Source: DASUPK01 sp963815665
GTDB taxonomy: Bacteria > Actinomycetota > Thermoleophilia > Solirubrobacterales > 70-9
Length of the DNA stretch: 64,000 nucleotides
Assembly (NCBI GenBank): GCA_963815665.1
Contig: CAWFHN010000008.1
Location: 129,441-193,440, forward strand
Direction: 5' to 3'
The position numbers and the translations under genes are program-made. Under the pieces are notes generated by a model. It was not told where the DNA came from and did no database searches. It saw only the letters and a program-made list of their open reading frames with translations. Shown piece after piece: positions 17,901 to 26,548 of the stretch (positions are counted from its first letter, which is position 1; every line of letters begins with the position of its first letter).

Positions 17901-19219
17901 TCGATGAGGCTCCGCAGGTCGCGCTCGAAGCGCGGGTAGCTGACCGCGACCGAGTCGAAGCCCTCGACCTCGACCCCCTCCTGGGAGGCGAGCCCGGCGA
18001 TGGCGCCCACCATCGCCAGCCGATGATCGCCGCGCGCATCGAGGATCCCTCCGCGCAGGCCGCCACCGCCCTGGACCGCGAAGCCGTCGGGCCGCGACTC
18101 GATCTCGGCACCGAGCCCCGACAGGCCCTCAACCACTCCGGCGATCCGGTCGGATTCCTTCGCCCGCAGCTCGGCCGCGCCGCCGACCACCGTCTCGCCT
18201 TCGGCGAAGCAGCCCATCAGGGCGACCAGCGGCAGCTCGTCGATCGCGCTCGGGACATCCTCTGACGTGACGGCGGTCCCGCCCAGCGGAGCGCTGCGCA
18301 CCCGCAGCGTCGCGATCGGCTCAGGGCCCGGCTCGCGGATCTCGTGCACGGTCATGGCGCGCCCCGCCTCGTGCGCACCGCCCATCTCGACCCCCATCCG
18401 CGAGAGGATCGACAGCAGGCCTATTCGGTTTCGGTTGATGCCGACATCGCGCAGGGCGATCTCGCTGCCCGGCACCAGCAGCGCGGCCGCGATGAAGAAC
18501 GCCGCGGACGAGAAGTCACCGGGCACCGGAACGTCGCCAGCCTCAAGTCGCTCGGCGGGCGCGACGATCAGCCTCTCTCCCTCACGGCGGATCGAGGCGC
18601 CCATCGCGGCGAGCATCCGCTCGGTGTGGTCCCGGGTCCAGACCGGCTCGTGGATCGACGTCTCCCCCTCCGCCAGCAGGCCGGCGAGCAGCAGGCACGA
18701 CTTCACCTGCGCGCTGGCGACGGGCATCGGGTAGTCGATCCCGCGCAGCTGCGAGCCGCGCACGCGGAGAGGCGGCAGGCGGTCGTCGCGGCAGTCGACC
18801 TCCGCCCCCATCAGCCGCAGCGGGTCCGCGATCCGGTCGACCGGGCGGCGCCTGATCGATTCGTCTCCGTCGAAGGTCCACTCGCCGCCGGGCTGTCCGG
18901 CCAGCCATCCCGGCATGATCCGAAGCAGCGTCCCTGCGTTGCCAACGTCGATCTCGGCCGGGCGTGGACCCCGGAGGCCGATGCCCTCGATCTCGACGAA
19001 GAGACCCCCGTGCTCGTCGGCTTCGCCCTCCCGGACATTGGCGCCGACCGCGGCGACGGCGCGGAGGGTTGCGCGGGTGTCCTCGGAGTCCAGGTAGCCG
19101 GTGATCCGCGTTGGGCCTTCGGCCATCGCGCCGATCAGAGCCGCTCGGTGGGTGATCGACTTGTCTGGCGGCGGGCGCAGCTCGCCGCTCAGGGGACCTG
19201 CGGGATCGAAGCGGGTCAT
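17897..19219 (-). CDS. aroA: 3-phosphoshikimate 1-carboxyvinyltransferase (EPSP synthase)
   Basis: Sixth step of the shikimate pathway. The 440-residue protein has the two inverse barrels with DKSITHRA (PEP/S3P site), GNAGTLLR (family NxGT), and the C-terminal LPLVALMGCFAEGET and RAKESDR motifs. Its start overlaps the stop of the following tyrA by four bases, placing it in the aromatic amino acid operon. Confidence 0.95.
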   Translation of the reverse strand: MTRFDPAGPLSGELRPPPDKSITHRAALIGAMAEGPTRITGYLDSEDTRATLRAVAAVGANVREGEADEHGGLFVEIEGIGLRGPRPAEIDVGNAGTLLRIMPGWLAGQPGGEWTFDGDESIRRRPVDRIADPLRLMGAEVDCRDDRLPPLRVRGSQLRGIDYPMPVASAQVKSCLLLAGLLAEGETSIHEPVWTRDHTERMLAAMGASIRREGERLIVAPAERLEAGDVPVPGDFSSAAFFIAAALLVPGSEIALRDVGINRNRIGLLSILSRMGVEMGGAHEAGRAMTVHEIREPGPEPIATLRVRSAPLGGTAVTSEDVPSAIDELPLVALMGCFAEGETVVGGAAELRAKESDRIAGVVEGLSGLGAEIESRPDGFAVQGGGGLRGGILDARGDHRLAMVGAIAGLASQEGVEVEGFDSVAVSYPRFERDLRSLID

Positions 19220-20291
19220 TCGGCTCGTGAGACGTCGTGGCCGAGGTCGCGCACCAGGCGCTCGGCCCGCCCCGCCTCCTCGTCGCCGGCGATGTACAGG
19301 GAGATCGCGCCGGAGGTCATGTCGGCGGAGGGATAGAGCGCCATGTCCTCGATGTTGACGCCGGCCCGTCCGAGCTCCAGAGCGACCTCCGCGACGATCC
19401 CAGGGCGGTTCGGAACGCGCACGCGGAGCTCGTGGAGGGGCCCGCCCGCGATCTCGGTCTCGATCAGCTCTCGGCGGTACTGCCCGGCCCCCTCGTGCCA
19501 GGCGGCGACGGCGTCGCGCCCGCCGGAGCGGAGCAGCTCGGCCGCCTCGGTGAGGCGCGCGATCGCCGCGTCGATCTCCGCGGCGACGGCCTCGCGATTC
19601 CCGGCGAAGATGTCCCCCAGATCGCCGGGTTCGCCCCGGCGACTCTGGTCGCGTCGCGGAAGCTGGGCCCCACCTCGGGCAGGTGCTCGGCCTCCTCGCT
19701 GAGCGCCGTCGCCGCCTGGGCCACCAGGACGTTCGCGACCACGTGCGGCAGGTGACTGATCGTCGCCATCAGGCGGTCGTGCGTCTCGGCCTCGATCGCC
19801 TGCGGCCGGGCCCCCATGTCGGCGATGGCACGCTGCACGCGGTCGTAGAGCATTCCCCCGGTGTTCGCGGTCGGGGTCAGGTACCAGCGGGCGCCCTCGA
19901 ACAGGTTGGCGTGTGCGTTCTCCACCCCGGAGGTCTCGGCACCGGCAAGCGGATGCCCGCCGATGAAGCGGCTGTCCGAGCCGACGGCCGCGATCAAGTC
20001 TCTCTTCACCGAGCCGACGTCGGTGACGGCTGTGTCCTCTCCAGCGGCGTCGAGCGCCTCGGCCACCAGGCCCGGGAGCGCCATCACCGGGGCGGCGCAG
20101 AAGACGATCTCGGCGCCCCCGACCGCCTCCGCGAGCGTGGGCGGCGCGGAATCGATCGCTCCCCGCTCGAGTGCGAGATCGGCAAACGACCGGTCCGGGT
20201 CGAATCCAGCGACCTCCGCGTCGAGTCTGGCGCGAGCGGCGAGCCCGATCGATCCTCCGATCAGGCCGACGCCGAGGACTGCGATCTTCAT
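19216..20291 (-). pseudogene. tyrA: Prephenate/arogenate dehydrogenase with C-terminal ACT domain, single frameshift
   Basis: TyrA oxidatively decarboxylates prephenate (or arogenate) on the way to tyrosine. The NAD site GVGLIGGSIG, the loop DVGSVKRDL and GGHPLAGAETSGV are normal. After GANPAIWG the frame as read turns into a low-complexity Ser/Arg/Pro tail. Adding one G to the G5 run at 19614-19618 (C5 on the plus strand) restores DIFAGNREAV and joins, without a stop, to an ACT domain (VPNRPGIVAEVALELG). That domain is otherwise orphaned at 19216-19422. The repaired protein has about 358 residues. Read error or recent mutation cannot be told apart here. Confidence 0.85.
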
Positions 20292-20305
20292 GGCCAGAAC
20301 CTAGG

Positions 20306-21400
20306 TCAGGCGGCTTCGCGCCGCTTGCGCACCGCCGAGGCGAGCCTGTCCAGGGTGAGCACCGTCGTGTCCCAGTCCATGCAGGCGTCGGTGATCGACT
20401 GGCCGTAGATCAGGTCGCCTTCGGGCTCGAGGTCCTGGCGCCCCGCGACCAGGAACGACTCCATCATCACGCCGACGATCGCACCGTTCCCGCCGGCGAT
20501 CTGATCGGCGAGCTCGCTGACGACCTGAGGCTGGCGCTCGTGGTCCTTGCCGCTGTTGTCATGGGACGCGTCGATGATGATCCGCTCCCGCAGCTCGGCG
20601 TCGCTGAGCTGCTCCAGGGCGCCGGAGACACTCTCGGCGTCGTAGTTGGGCGCCCCTTTGCCGCCGCGCAGGATCACGTGGCAGTCCGGGTTGCCCTCCG
20701 TGTAGAGGATCGCCGGTGTCCCGCTGACGTCCACCCCGGCGAACGCGTGGGGCCCGGCGGCGGCCCGGACCGCATCGACCGCGAGCTTGACGCTCCCGGC
20801 GGTGCCGTTCTTGAAGCCGACGGGCATCGAGAGCCCGGACGCGAGCTGGCGGTGGATCTGGCTCTCGGTGGTGCGGGCGCCGATCGCACCCCAGGCGACG
20901 ACGTCGGAGATGTACTGCGGCGTGATCGGGTCCAGGAACTCGCAGCCGACCGCCAGGCCGAGGTCGGTGACCTCGAGCAGCAGCCGGCGCGCGGTGTGCA
21001 GCCCGAGGTTGACGTCCCTCGAATCGTCGAGGTGCGGGTCGTTGATCAGGCCCTTCCAGCCCGTCGTCGTGCGCGGCTTCTCGAAGTACGTGCGCATCGC
21101 GATGCAGAGGTCGTCGCGGAGGTCCTTGGCCCGGACGCTGAGCCGCGTCGCGTAGTCGATGGCCGCCTCCGGATCGTGCACGCTGCACGGCCCGACGACC
21201 ACGAGCAGGCGGTCGTCGGCACGATCCAGCACCGACTTGACCTCGGCGCGATGGCCGAGCACTGCATCCTCACGCTCCGGCCCCAGAGCCAGGTCCTCGA
21301 GGATCTCGGCCGGGCTGACCAGCTCGACGACGCGCTCGATCCGCTGGTCGCGGACGCGGTCGGATTGCTGTCTCGGTATCTCCTTCATCTCGAAATTCAT
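20306..21400 (-). CDS. 3-deoxy-7-phosphoheptulonate (DAHP) synthase, class I
   Basis: First committed enzyme of aromatic biosynthesis. The 364-residue protein matches AroF/G/H of type I: VVVGPCSVHDPEAA, MRTYFEKPRTT, GWKGLINDP, AVGCEFLDPITPQY, GARTTESQ, GFKNGT and IIDASHDNSGKD. The ATG at 21400 is chosen as it gives the family N-terminus and has AAGGAAG upstream. An aromatic leader peptide lies 150 bases upstream (21549-21605) and suggests attenuation control. Which aromatic acid inhibits the enzyme cannot be read. Confidence 0.95.
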   Translation of the reverse strand: MNFEMKEIPRQQSDRVRDQRIERVVELVSPAEILEDLALGPEREDAVLGHRAEVKSVLDRADDRLLVVVGPCSVHDPEAAIDYATRLSVRAKDLRDDLCIAMRTYFEKPRTTTGWKGLINDPHLDDSRDVNLGLHTARRLLLEVTDLGLAVGCEFLDPITPQYISDVVAWGAIGARTTESQIHRQLASGLSMPVGFKNGTAGSVKLAVDAVRAAAGPHAFAGVDVSGTPAILYTEGNPDCHVILRGGKGAPNYDAESVSGALEQLSDAELRERIIIDASHDNSGKDHERQPQVVSELADQIAGGNGAIVGVMMESFLVAGRQDLEPEGDLIYGQSITDACMDWDTTVLTLDRLASAVRKRREAA

Positions 21401-21513
21401 CCTGATCTTCCTTCTTTCTACTGGTCTGGCGTGGGTCCTTGACTGCGGGCTCAGGCGTGCACGGGTGCCCAAGGTGCTCTGCGAGGGGCGGCGCCCGGCG
21501 GATGAATCTTCTT

Positions 21514-21548
21514 GCGTCGGCGGCTAACGGCAGCCGCGGGCCGGACGC
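21514..21548 (-). promoter_or_regulatory. Hairpin directly after the aromatic leader peptide
   Basis: Starting at the base after the leader TAG, the transcript can fold into a stem with outer arm GCGTC/GACGC and inner perfect arm GCGGCT/AGCCGC around a six-base loop. Its place between leader peptide and DAHP synthase fits an attenuator stem. A U-run terminator is not obvious in the ~110 bases that follow. Confidence 0.5.
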
Positions 21549-21605
21549 CTAGGTAAATCGCCAGAAGTAGAAGTAGGCACGCGTGTGGGCCGCGAAGCGG
21601 CTCAT
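21549..21605 (-). CDS. Aromatic-rich leader peptide (putative attenuator) of the DAHP synthase gene
   Basis: A 19-codon frame encodes MSRFAAHTRAYFYFWRFT and a TAG. Seven of its 18 residues are Phe, Tyr or Trp, five of them consecutive (YFYFW). This is the pattern expected of a peptide whose translation senses charged tRNA-Phe, -Tyr and -Trp. It ends 148 bases before the DAHP synthase start, on the same strand, and a strong hairpin begins at the stop. No clear Shine-Dalgarno precedes the ATG; a leaderless start is possible. No other gene occupies 21,401-21,843. Confidence 0.7.
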   Translation of the reverse strand: MSRFAAHTRAYFYFWRFT

Positions 21606-21843
21606 GGGAGAAGCGATCTGCGTGCCGGGCTGCTGCATCGCGGGACATTCAAGCAGAGAACCCTGGAAATCGCGAACGATGAGGGCCCGTCCAGTCAGGG
21701 GCGTGCCTGTGGGGCGGTTCAGGACCAAGCTGGGCGCCGACCGCAGACGAAGTCAGTAGCGGTGCTACTGACGAGGAGGTGGACGGCGATCCAGCGCCGG
21801 TCCTGGGCCGCATCCAGTGGCGCGACCCTGGCTGGATGGGCCC

Positions 21844-22938
21844 TTAGCCCGCGATCTCGCGCATCGAGGCGAGGAAACGCTCGTTCTCGGCGCGCGTCCC
21901 GTAGGTAACGCGCAGGCAGCCCGGGCCGCCGAGCGGCGTGCCGGGACGCACCGCGACGCCCGCCCTACTTAGCGACTCGACCACCTCGGCCTCGTCGAGG
22001 TCGCCCAGCTCGATCCAGGAGAAATTGGTCTGCGAGTCGGCCGTGGCGAAGCCCATCCCGCTGAGCTCCTCCTCGACGAAGACCCGCTCGACCAGGTTCT
22101 TCTCGACGCGCTCGGCGACGTCATCCTGGTGGCGAACCGCCTCCGCCGCGGCGGCCTGGGCGAGCGTGTTGACGCTGAAGGGCTGGCGCACCGCATCGAT
22201 GGCGGCGCGGAACTGCGGCGAGCAGAGCGCGTAGCCGACCCGGAGCCCCGCGAGACCGTGGCACTTGCTGAAGGTGCGGAGCAGCACGACGTTCGGGTGC
22301 TTCGCCAGCAGATCGAGCGTCGTGTCCGGGTCGTCGCTCGTCTGGTACTCGATGTACGCCTCGTCCAGGATGATCGTGGTCCGGGCCGGGACGCTCTCGA
22401 CGAAGGCGCCGATTCGCTCGGCCGGCAGGTAGGTCCCGGTCGGGTTGTTGGGGTTGCAGACGATCAGCAGCTGCGTGGCGGCCGTGACCTCCTCGAGCAT
22501 CGCGTCGAGGTCGTGGACGTAGCCCTCGCCGAGCGGGACTCGGATCTCACGCGCTCCCGAGAGGGCGGGCAGGTGCGGATAGATCGAGAAGGAGGGCCAG
22601 GCGTAGAGGATCTCGTCACCGGGCTCGCAGAGCGCCAGCGCGGCCGCGAGCAGGATCTCGCAGGAGCCGTTGGAGACGGCGATACGGGCCGGATCCGTCT
22701 CGTGCCGGTTGGCGATCTCGCGGCGGAGGACCCGCGCCTCCGAATCCGGATAGCGGTTGACGTCCGCGGCCGCCCGTGCGATCGCCTCGATCACCGCCGG
22801 GTGCGGCGGGAAGGGCGACTCGTTCGAGGCCAGCTTGACCGTGTCGGCGGTCTCGGCCTGGGCCCTGGCGTCGTCGAGCGACGTGCCCGGCTCGTAGTGA
22901 GGGATCCGGGCCAGCTTGTCCGCGAAGGTGACGGTCAT
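21844..22938 (-). CDS. hisC: Histidinol-phosphate/aromatic aminotransferase (HisC family)
   Basis: A 364-residue PLP enzyme of fold type I: substrate loop LASNESPFPP, RYPD, CNPNNPTGT, ILDEAYIEY and the PLP lysine in TFSKCHGLAGLRVGYAL. HisC normally transaminates imidazole acetol phosphate. Here it sits between aroH and the DAHP synthase and tyrA genes, so a role as the aromatic (phenylpyruvate/prephenate) aminotransferase is a real alternative. It overlaps the upstream GNAT gene by four bases. Confidence 0.85.
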   Translation of the reverse strand: MTVTFADKLARIPHYEPGTSLDDARAQAETADTVKLASNESPFPPHPAVIEAIARAAADVNRYPDSEARVLRREIANRHETDPARIAVSNGSCEILLAAALALCEPGDEILYAWPSFSIYPHLPALSGAREIRVPLGEGYVHDLDAMLEEVTAATQLLIVCNPNNPTGTYLPAERIGAFVESVPARTTIILDEAYIEYQTSDDPDTTLDLLAKHPNVVLLRTFSKCHGLAGLRVGYALCSPQFRAAIDAVRQPFSVNTLAQAAAAEAVRHQDDVAERVEKNLVERVFVEEELSGMGFATADSQTNFSWIELGDLDEAEVVESLSRAGVAVRPGTPLGGPGCLRVTYGTRAENERFLASMREIAG

Positions 22939-23408
22939 CGGGGCTCCATTGTTACCGGTCGCCTGTAGCGGACCGCCGGCTCACCGGTACGCGGGTGGAT
23001 CTTCTCGGACCCGTCGGGACGCCACCCCTGCCCCTCGTAGAAGGCGATCGCGCGCGCGTTCCCCTTGAAGGTCCAGAGGACCACCTCCGAGTAGGGCAAC
23101 CGAGAGAGGCGCTCCATCGCCGCGCGCATCAGGGCCTCCCCCGCCCCCCTGCGCCAGTGCTCCGGCTCGACGTACATCCCCACCAGCTCGGCCACCTCGG
23201 GCCCGACGTCGGACTCGCGCGAGGGCGCGGCGACGTAGCAATAGCCCGCGAACGAGTGGTCGATCTCCGCCACGTAGGTGAACGCGTCGCCGACCGGCCG
23301 CTTCAGCCCGACGCCGACCTCGTGCCGCCAGCGCTCGACCGGCAGCTGCTCGAGCTTCTCCGGGTTGACGATCTCGCGGTATCCCATCCGCCAGCCCGCC
23401 GCCGTCAC
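22935..23408 (-). CDS. GNAT family N-acetyltransferase
   Basis: A GNAT fold protein of at least 157 residues: the acetyl-CoA loop is in VEPEHWRRGAGEALMRAAM, with a following VVLWTFKGNARAIAFYEGQGW motif. The GTG at 23408 is the given start, but the frame upstream still reads like a GNAT N-terminus (VREATPDDTEAIVSV) up to the aroH stop without an obvious start codon. The true start is therefore uncertain, or a small indel is present. Substrate unknown. Confidence 0.75.
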   Translation of the reverse strand: MTAAGWRMGYREIVNPEKLEQLPVERWRHEVGVGLKRPVGDAFTYVAEIDHSFAGYCYVAAPSRESDVGPEVAELVGMYVEPEHWRRGAGEALMRAAMERLSRLPYSEVVLWTFKGNARAIAFYEGQGWRPDGSEKIHPRTGEPAVRYRRPVTMEPR

Positions 23409-23458
23409 CGAGACGATCGCCTCGGTGTCGTCAGGCGTCGCTTCGCGGACACCGACGG

Positions 23459-23836
23459 CTACTGCGCCGCCTTCAGGTCGGAGCGGAGATCCTGGGCCTC
23501 CCCCAGATAGGCGTGCGCCGGGGTGTGGTCAGGGGGCGCGTAGTAGTGCAGCAGCACGCGAATCACCGACCGCATCGCGTTTGGGACGTCGATCTCGCGG
23601 GCGCAGAGGAGCGGCACCATGTCGAGCCCGAGCTTGCGCGCCGCGACCGCCGGGAACTCGGCGTTCAGGTCGGCGGTCGAGGTGAAGATGCAGCTCACCA
23701 TCTGCTCGGGCTTCAGGTCGTTGCGGCCGATCAGCTCCCGCATCAGCTCCTCGGCCGCCTCGACGATGTCGGCGGGGTCGTTGCGGCCCACCTTGGTGGC
23801 GCCCCGAACCGCCCAGAGTCGTACGTCATCGCTCAT
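23459..23836 (-). CDS. aroH: Chorismate mutase, AroH class
   Basis: Converts chorismate to prephenate, the substrate of the nearby tyrA. A 125-residue protein of the trimeric Bacillus-type AroH fold: LWAVRGATKVGRNDP with the catalytic Arg, CIFTSTADLNAEFPA, and VPLLCAREIDVPNAM with the second Arg. This class is less common than AroQ. It overlaps rluB by four bases and belongs to the aromatic gene cluster. Confidence 0.93.
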   Translation of the reverse strand: MSDDVRLWAVRGATKVGRNDPADIVEAAEELMRELIGRNDLKPEQMVSCIFTSTADLNAEFPAVAARKLGLDMVPLLCAREIDVPNAMRSVIRVLLHYYAPPDHTPAHAYLGEAQDLRSDLKAAQ

Positions 23837-24528
23837 GGCGCGGAATCTTCCCAGAGCGCGGCGATCTGCCCCTCCTCGAGCAGCCGGGCCTCTCCACGGC
23901 GAAGCTCCCCCAGCACCAGAGAGCCGATCCTGATCCGGGTCAGGGACTGGGCTTCGTTGCCGATCGCCTCCGCCATCCGGCGCACCTGGCGCTTGCGCCC
24001 CTCGCGAATCGTCACCTCGATCCCGCGCTCGCCCCGCCGCACGACCTCGGCCGGGCCGGTCGGGCCATCCTCGAGCCGGACTCCGCCGCGCAGGCGGTCG
24101 AGATCTGCGTCGGACGGCGGGCGAGCCAGGCGGAGGCGGTACGTCTTCCGCACCCCGTATCGAGGATGCGTGAGCCGGTTGGCGAGCTCGCCGTCGTTGG
24201 TGAGCAGGATCAGCCCTGTCGAGTCGGCGTCCAGCCTGCCGACGGGATAGAGCCGCCGCTCGGAGTCCACCAGCTCGGTGACGGCCGGACGCTTCCCCGG
24301 CTCGCTGGCCGTCGAGACCACTCCGGCGGGCTTGTTGACGGCCCAGACCTCGCGCGGCTCGGGCGCGACGCTGCGGCCATCCACGGCCACATCCGAACCC
24401 TCGTCCACATCCCGGGCCGGGTCGGTGACCACCTCGCCGCCGACCCGGACCTTTCCCGCGGCGATCAGCCCCTCCGCCGCGCGACGCGACGCGACGCCGG
24501 CATGGGCGAGGTACTTGGCGAGCCTCAC
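23833..24528 (-). CDS. rluB: RluB/RsuA-type ribosomal pseudouridine synthase
   Basis: A 231-residue protein with an N-terminal S4 domain (RLAKYLAHAGVASRRAAEGLI) and a RsuA-family catalytic domain, with the catalytic Asp in GRLDADSTGLILLTNDG, and REGRKRQVRRM near the end. It modifies rRNA. It precedes aroH in one transcript, as in many actinobacteria where scpA-scpB-rluB-cmk-der genes cluster. Confidence 0.92.
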   Translation of the reverse strand: MRLAKYLAHAGVASRRAAEGLIAAGKVRVGGEVVTDPARDVDEGSDVAVDGRSVAPEPREVWAVNKPAGVVSTASEPGKRPAVTELVDSERRLYPVGRLDADSTGLILLTNDGELANRLTHPRYGVRKTYRLRLARPPSDADLDRLRGGVRLEDGPTGPAEVVRRGERGIEVTIREGRKRQVRRMAEAIGNEAQSLTRIRIGSLVLGELRRGEARLLEEGQIAALWEDSAP

Positions 24529-24550
24529 TCCCGCATTGTCGCCCCGAGGC

Positions 24551-25225
24551 TCAGCAGTCGCCGAGCTTGGTCAGGTCGGAGCGGTAGATCTGCATGTCGG
24601 CGTGGTTCCAGTCGCCATGGGTCTGGCCCCGGAAGCGCGGGTCGAGCTCCTTGTAGAACGGCGAGGAGAGGCTCTCGTTGTGGCCGATGACCTGCGAGAC
24701 CGGGATGCCGAAGCGGCAGCGGAGCCACTGCGTGAAGTGGAGCGAGCCGTTCAGCTGTGCGGGCCGGTTGAGGATGTCCTGGTCGGAGAAGCCGACGTGC
24801 TCGATCCCGATTGCGACCTGGTTGAGGCCGACGACGTGGCGGCAGCGGATCGTCGGCGGCACGAACTTGTAGACGGCGCCCGAGGCGCTGACGGCGAAGT
24901 GAGAGCAGACGTTGGGCAGCTCGTGGAACTCGACGTCGGGCCGGTCGGTCCTGAAGGTGTTGAAGATCGAGCTGATGCTGCCCGCCGCGGCATAGTGCTC
25001 GACGATCAGCTTCGGGTTCTTGAGCCGCCACTTGTAGCGGCCGTAGTGGCGCTTGGAGTAGGCGGCCATCTCCCGCTTGCGCTTCTTCGGGTACGGGATC
25101 AGCTTCTTGTGGATCGGGGGCTTGCGGACCGCGCTGGTTGCGGTCGGCGCCGCCCCGGCGCCGGATCCGGCGCCGGCGCCGAGCACGGCGGCGATCGCGA
25201 TCAACCCGATGACGAGGCGGCTCAC
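24551..25225 (-). CDS. Secreted N-acetylmuramoyl-L-alanine amidase (Amidase_2 type)
   Basis: A 224-residue protein with a signal peptide (MSRLVIGLIAIAAVLGAGAG) and an Amidase_2/T7-lysozyme-like domain. Zinc ligands appear as IVEHYAA, HVVGLNQVAIGIEHVG and THGDWNH; the family HxxxS/G pattern is slightly altered. It would cut the stem peptide from peptidoglycan outside the membrane. It follows the M14 peptidase with no gap, suggesting a cell-wall pair. Confidence 0.82.
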   Translation of the reverse strand: MSRLVIGLIAIAAVLGAGAGSGAGAAPTATSAVRKPPIHKKLIPYPKKRKREMAAYSKRHYGRYKWRLKNPKLIVEHYAAAGSISSIFNTFRTDRPDVEFHELPNVCSHFAVSASGAVYKFVPPTIRCRHVVGLNQVAIGIEHVGFSDQDILNRPAQLNGSLHFTQWLRCRFGIPVSQVIGHNESLSSPFYKELDPRFRGQTHGDWNHADMQIYRSDLTKLGDC

Positions 25226-25226
25226 C

Positions 25227-25976
25227 TCAGCGGCCCTCCGCCACGGTCAGTGCGGCCCTGGCCTGGCGACCGGCGGAGCGACCGCTGATCGGGCCGGGCG
25301 GCATCTCGACCACGAAGGCGGCGCTGCCCGGAAAGGCGTGCATCTCCCAGGTGATCGCCGTGCCGTGCAGCCCCTTGCCCCTGCAGCTCGTCCGCATGCC
25401 CACCAGCTTTGCGTATTCCGCGGCGATCGGCGGCCTGCCGCGGCAGGCAAGCACGGCGCCCCACGGCTGGTGGTACCAGATCGAGATATCGGGCCGGATC
25501 CGGCGGGCGAACGCGATCACGGCTCGCGACTCGGGCTCCGAGGAAGGACGGGGGCCCGGGTAGTAGCCGTTGGAGTGTGGGAGGTCTTCTCGCCATCGGT
25601 ACGGGAAGTTCCGGTTCAGGTCCACCCCATGCGCGTTCTTGCGCGTGTGTGCCCTCAACCCATCCGGATTAACCGTCTGGATCGCCCAGAGTTGCGTCCC
25701 CCGCAGGGCGCTCGCCTGCGCCGACGCACGCCGCTTGATCGCGGCGACGATGCGCAGGCCGGCCCGCTCGTCGCCGTGGATCACGCCGACGACCAGCGCC
25801 ACGCGCGCCCCGGCGGGGTCGCCGAGCCGCACGGCCGTGATCGGGCGCTTCTGGACGGACCTCCCGATCTCGATCCGCTCGGTCGCCCGGCCCGCCGTGG
25901 GATCCGCACCGGCCTGCCCCGCCAAACCGGCCGCCACCGCCGCCAGGACCAGCCCCGCCGCGATCCGGCCCCTCAC
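25227..25976 (-). CDS. Secreted M14-family zinc carboxypeptidase
   Basis: A 249-residue exported protein (signal MRGRIAAGLVLAAVAAGLAG) with the M14 zinc site: HGDE (family HxxE), the substrate motif GVDLNRNFP, and a later His (YHQP). The catalytic Glu is probably in FVVEMPPG. Related enzymes trim peptidoglycan peptides (MpaA type) or proteins. Immediately followed by the amidase gene. Confidence 0.85.
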   Translation of the reverse strand: MRGRIAAGLVLAAVAAGLAGQAGADPTAGRATERIEIGRSVQKRPITAVRLGDPAGARVALVVGVIHGDERAGLRIVAAIKRRASAQASALRGTQLWAIQTVNPDGLRAHTRKNAHGVDLNRNFPYRWREDLPHSNGYYPGPRPSSEPESRAVIAFARRIRPDISIWYHQPWGAVLACRGRPPIAAEYAKLVGMRTSCRGKGLHGTAITWEMHAFPGSAAFVVEMPPGPISGRSAGRQARAALTVAEGR

Positions 25977-26548
25977 TCGACCCTCTGCTCACCCGCCTTC
26001 AGCAGGCGCTCGCGCAGCTCGCGCTCGTCCTCCGGCGTCGGGTCGAATTGAGCTGGGTCGGGCAGAGCATCGAGGCCCGAGAGCCCGAAGAGCTTCTCGA
26101 ACAGAGGCGTCGTGCCGTAGGTGACCGCGCCGAACTGCGTCCGCCCGCGCTCCTCGATCATCCCCCGCTCGGTCAGGCTGGCCACGGCGGAGTCCGACGA
26201 CACACCGCGGATGCGGGCGACCTCGGGCCGAGAGACCGGCTGCAGGTAGGCGACGATCGCCAGCACCTCGGCCTGGGCCTGGGTGAGCGGCGGCGTCCGG
26301 GGCTTGGCGAGCAGGCGCCGGGCCGCATCCTCCGCCTCGGGGATCGCGGCGAGGGCGTAGCCCCCGGCGACACGGCGCAGCTGCACCCCGCGGCCATCCT
26401 CCTTCAGCCGGCCCTCCAGCTCCTCCAGCGCTCCGGCGACGGCGTCCTCCTCGACCTCGATCGCCTCGGCCAGCTCAGCGGGCGACACCGGCTCGGGCGC
26501 CAGGAAGAGCAGCGCCTCCACAGCGGCCCTCAGGCCATCGGTCGTCAT
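25973..26548 (-). CDS. scpB: Segregation and condensation protein B
   Basis: A 191-residue kleisin-associated winged-helix protein (ALLFLAPEPVS, LTQAQAEVLAIVAYLQPVSRPEVARIRG, RTQFGAVTYGTT), subunit of the SMC-ScpAB condensin. Overlaps scpA and the M14 gene by four bases each, so translation is likely coupled. Confidence 0.94.
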   Translation of the reverse strand: MTTDGLRAAVEALLFLAPEPVSPAELAEAIEVEEDAVAGALEELEGRLKEDGRGVQLRRVAGGYALAAIPEAEDAARRLLAKPRTPPLTQAQAEVLAIVAYLQPVSRPEVARIRGVSSDSAVASLTERGMIEERGRTQFGAVTYGTTPLFEKLFGLSGLDALPDPAQFDPTPEDERELRERLLKAGEQRVE

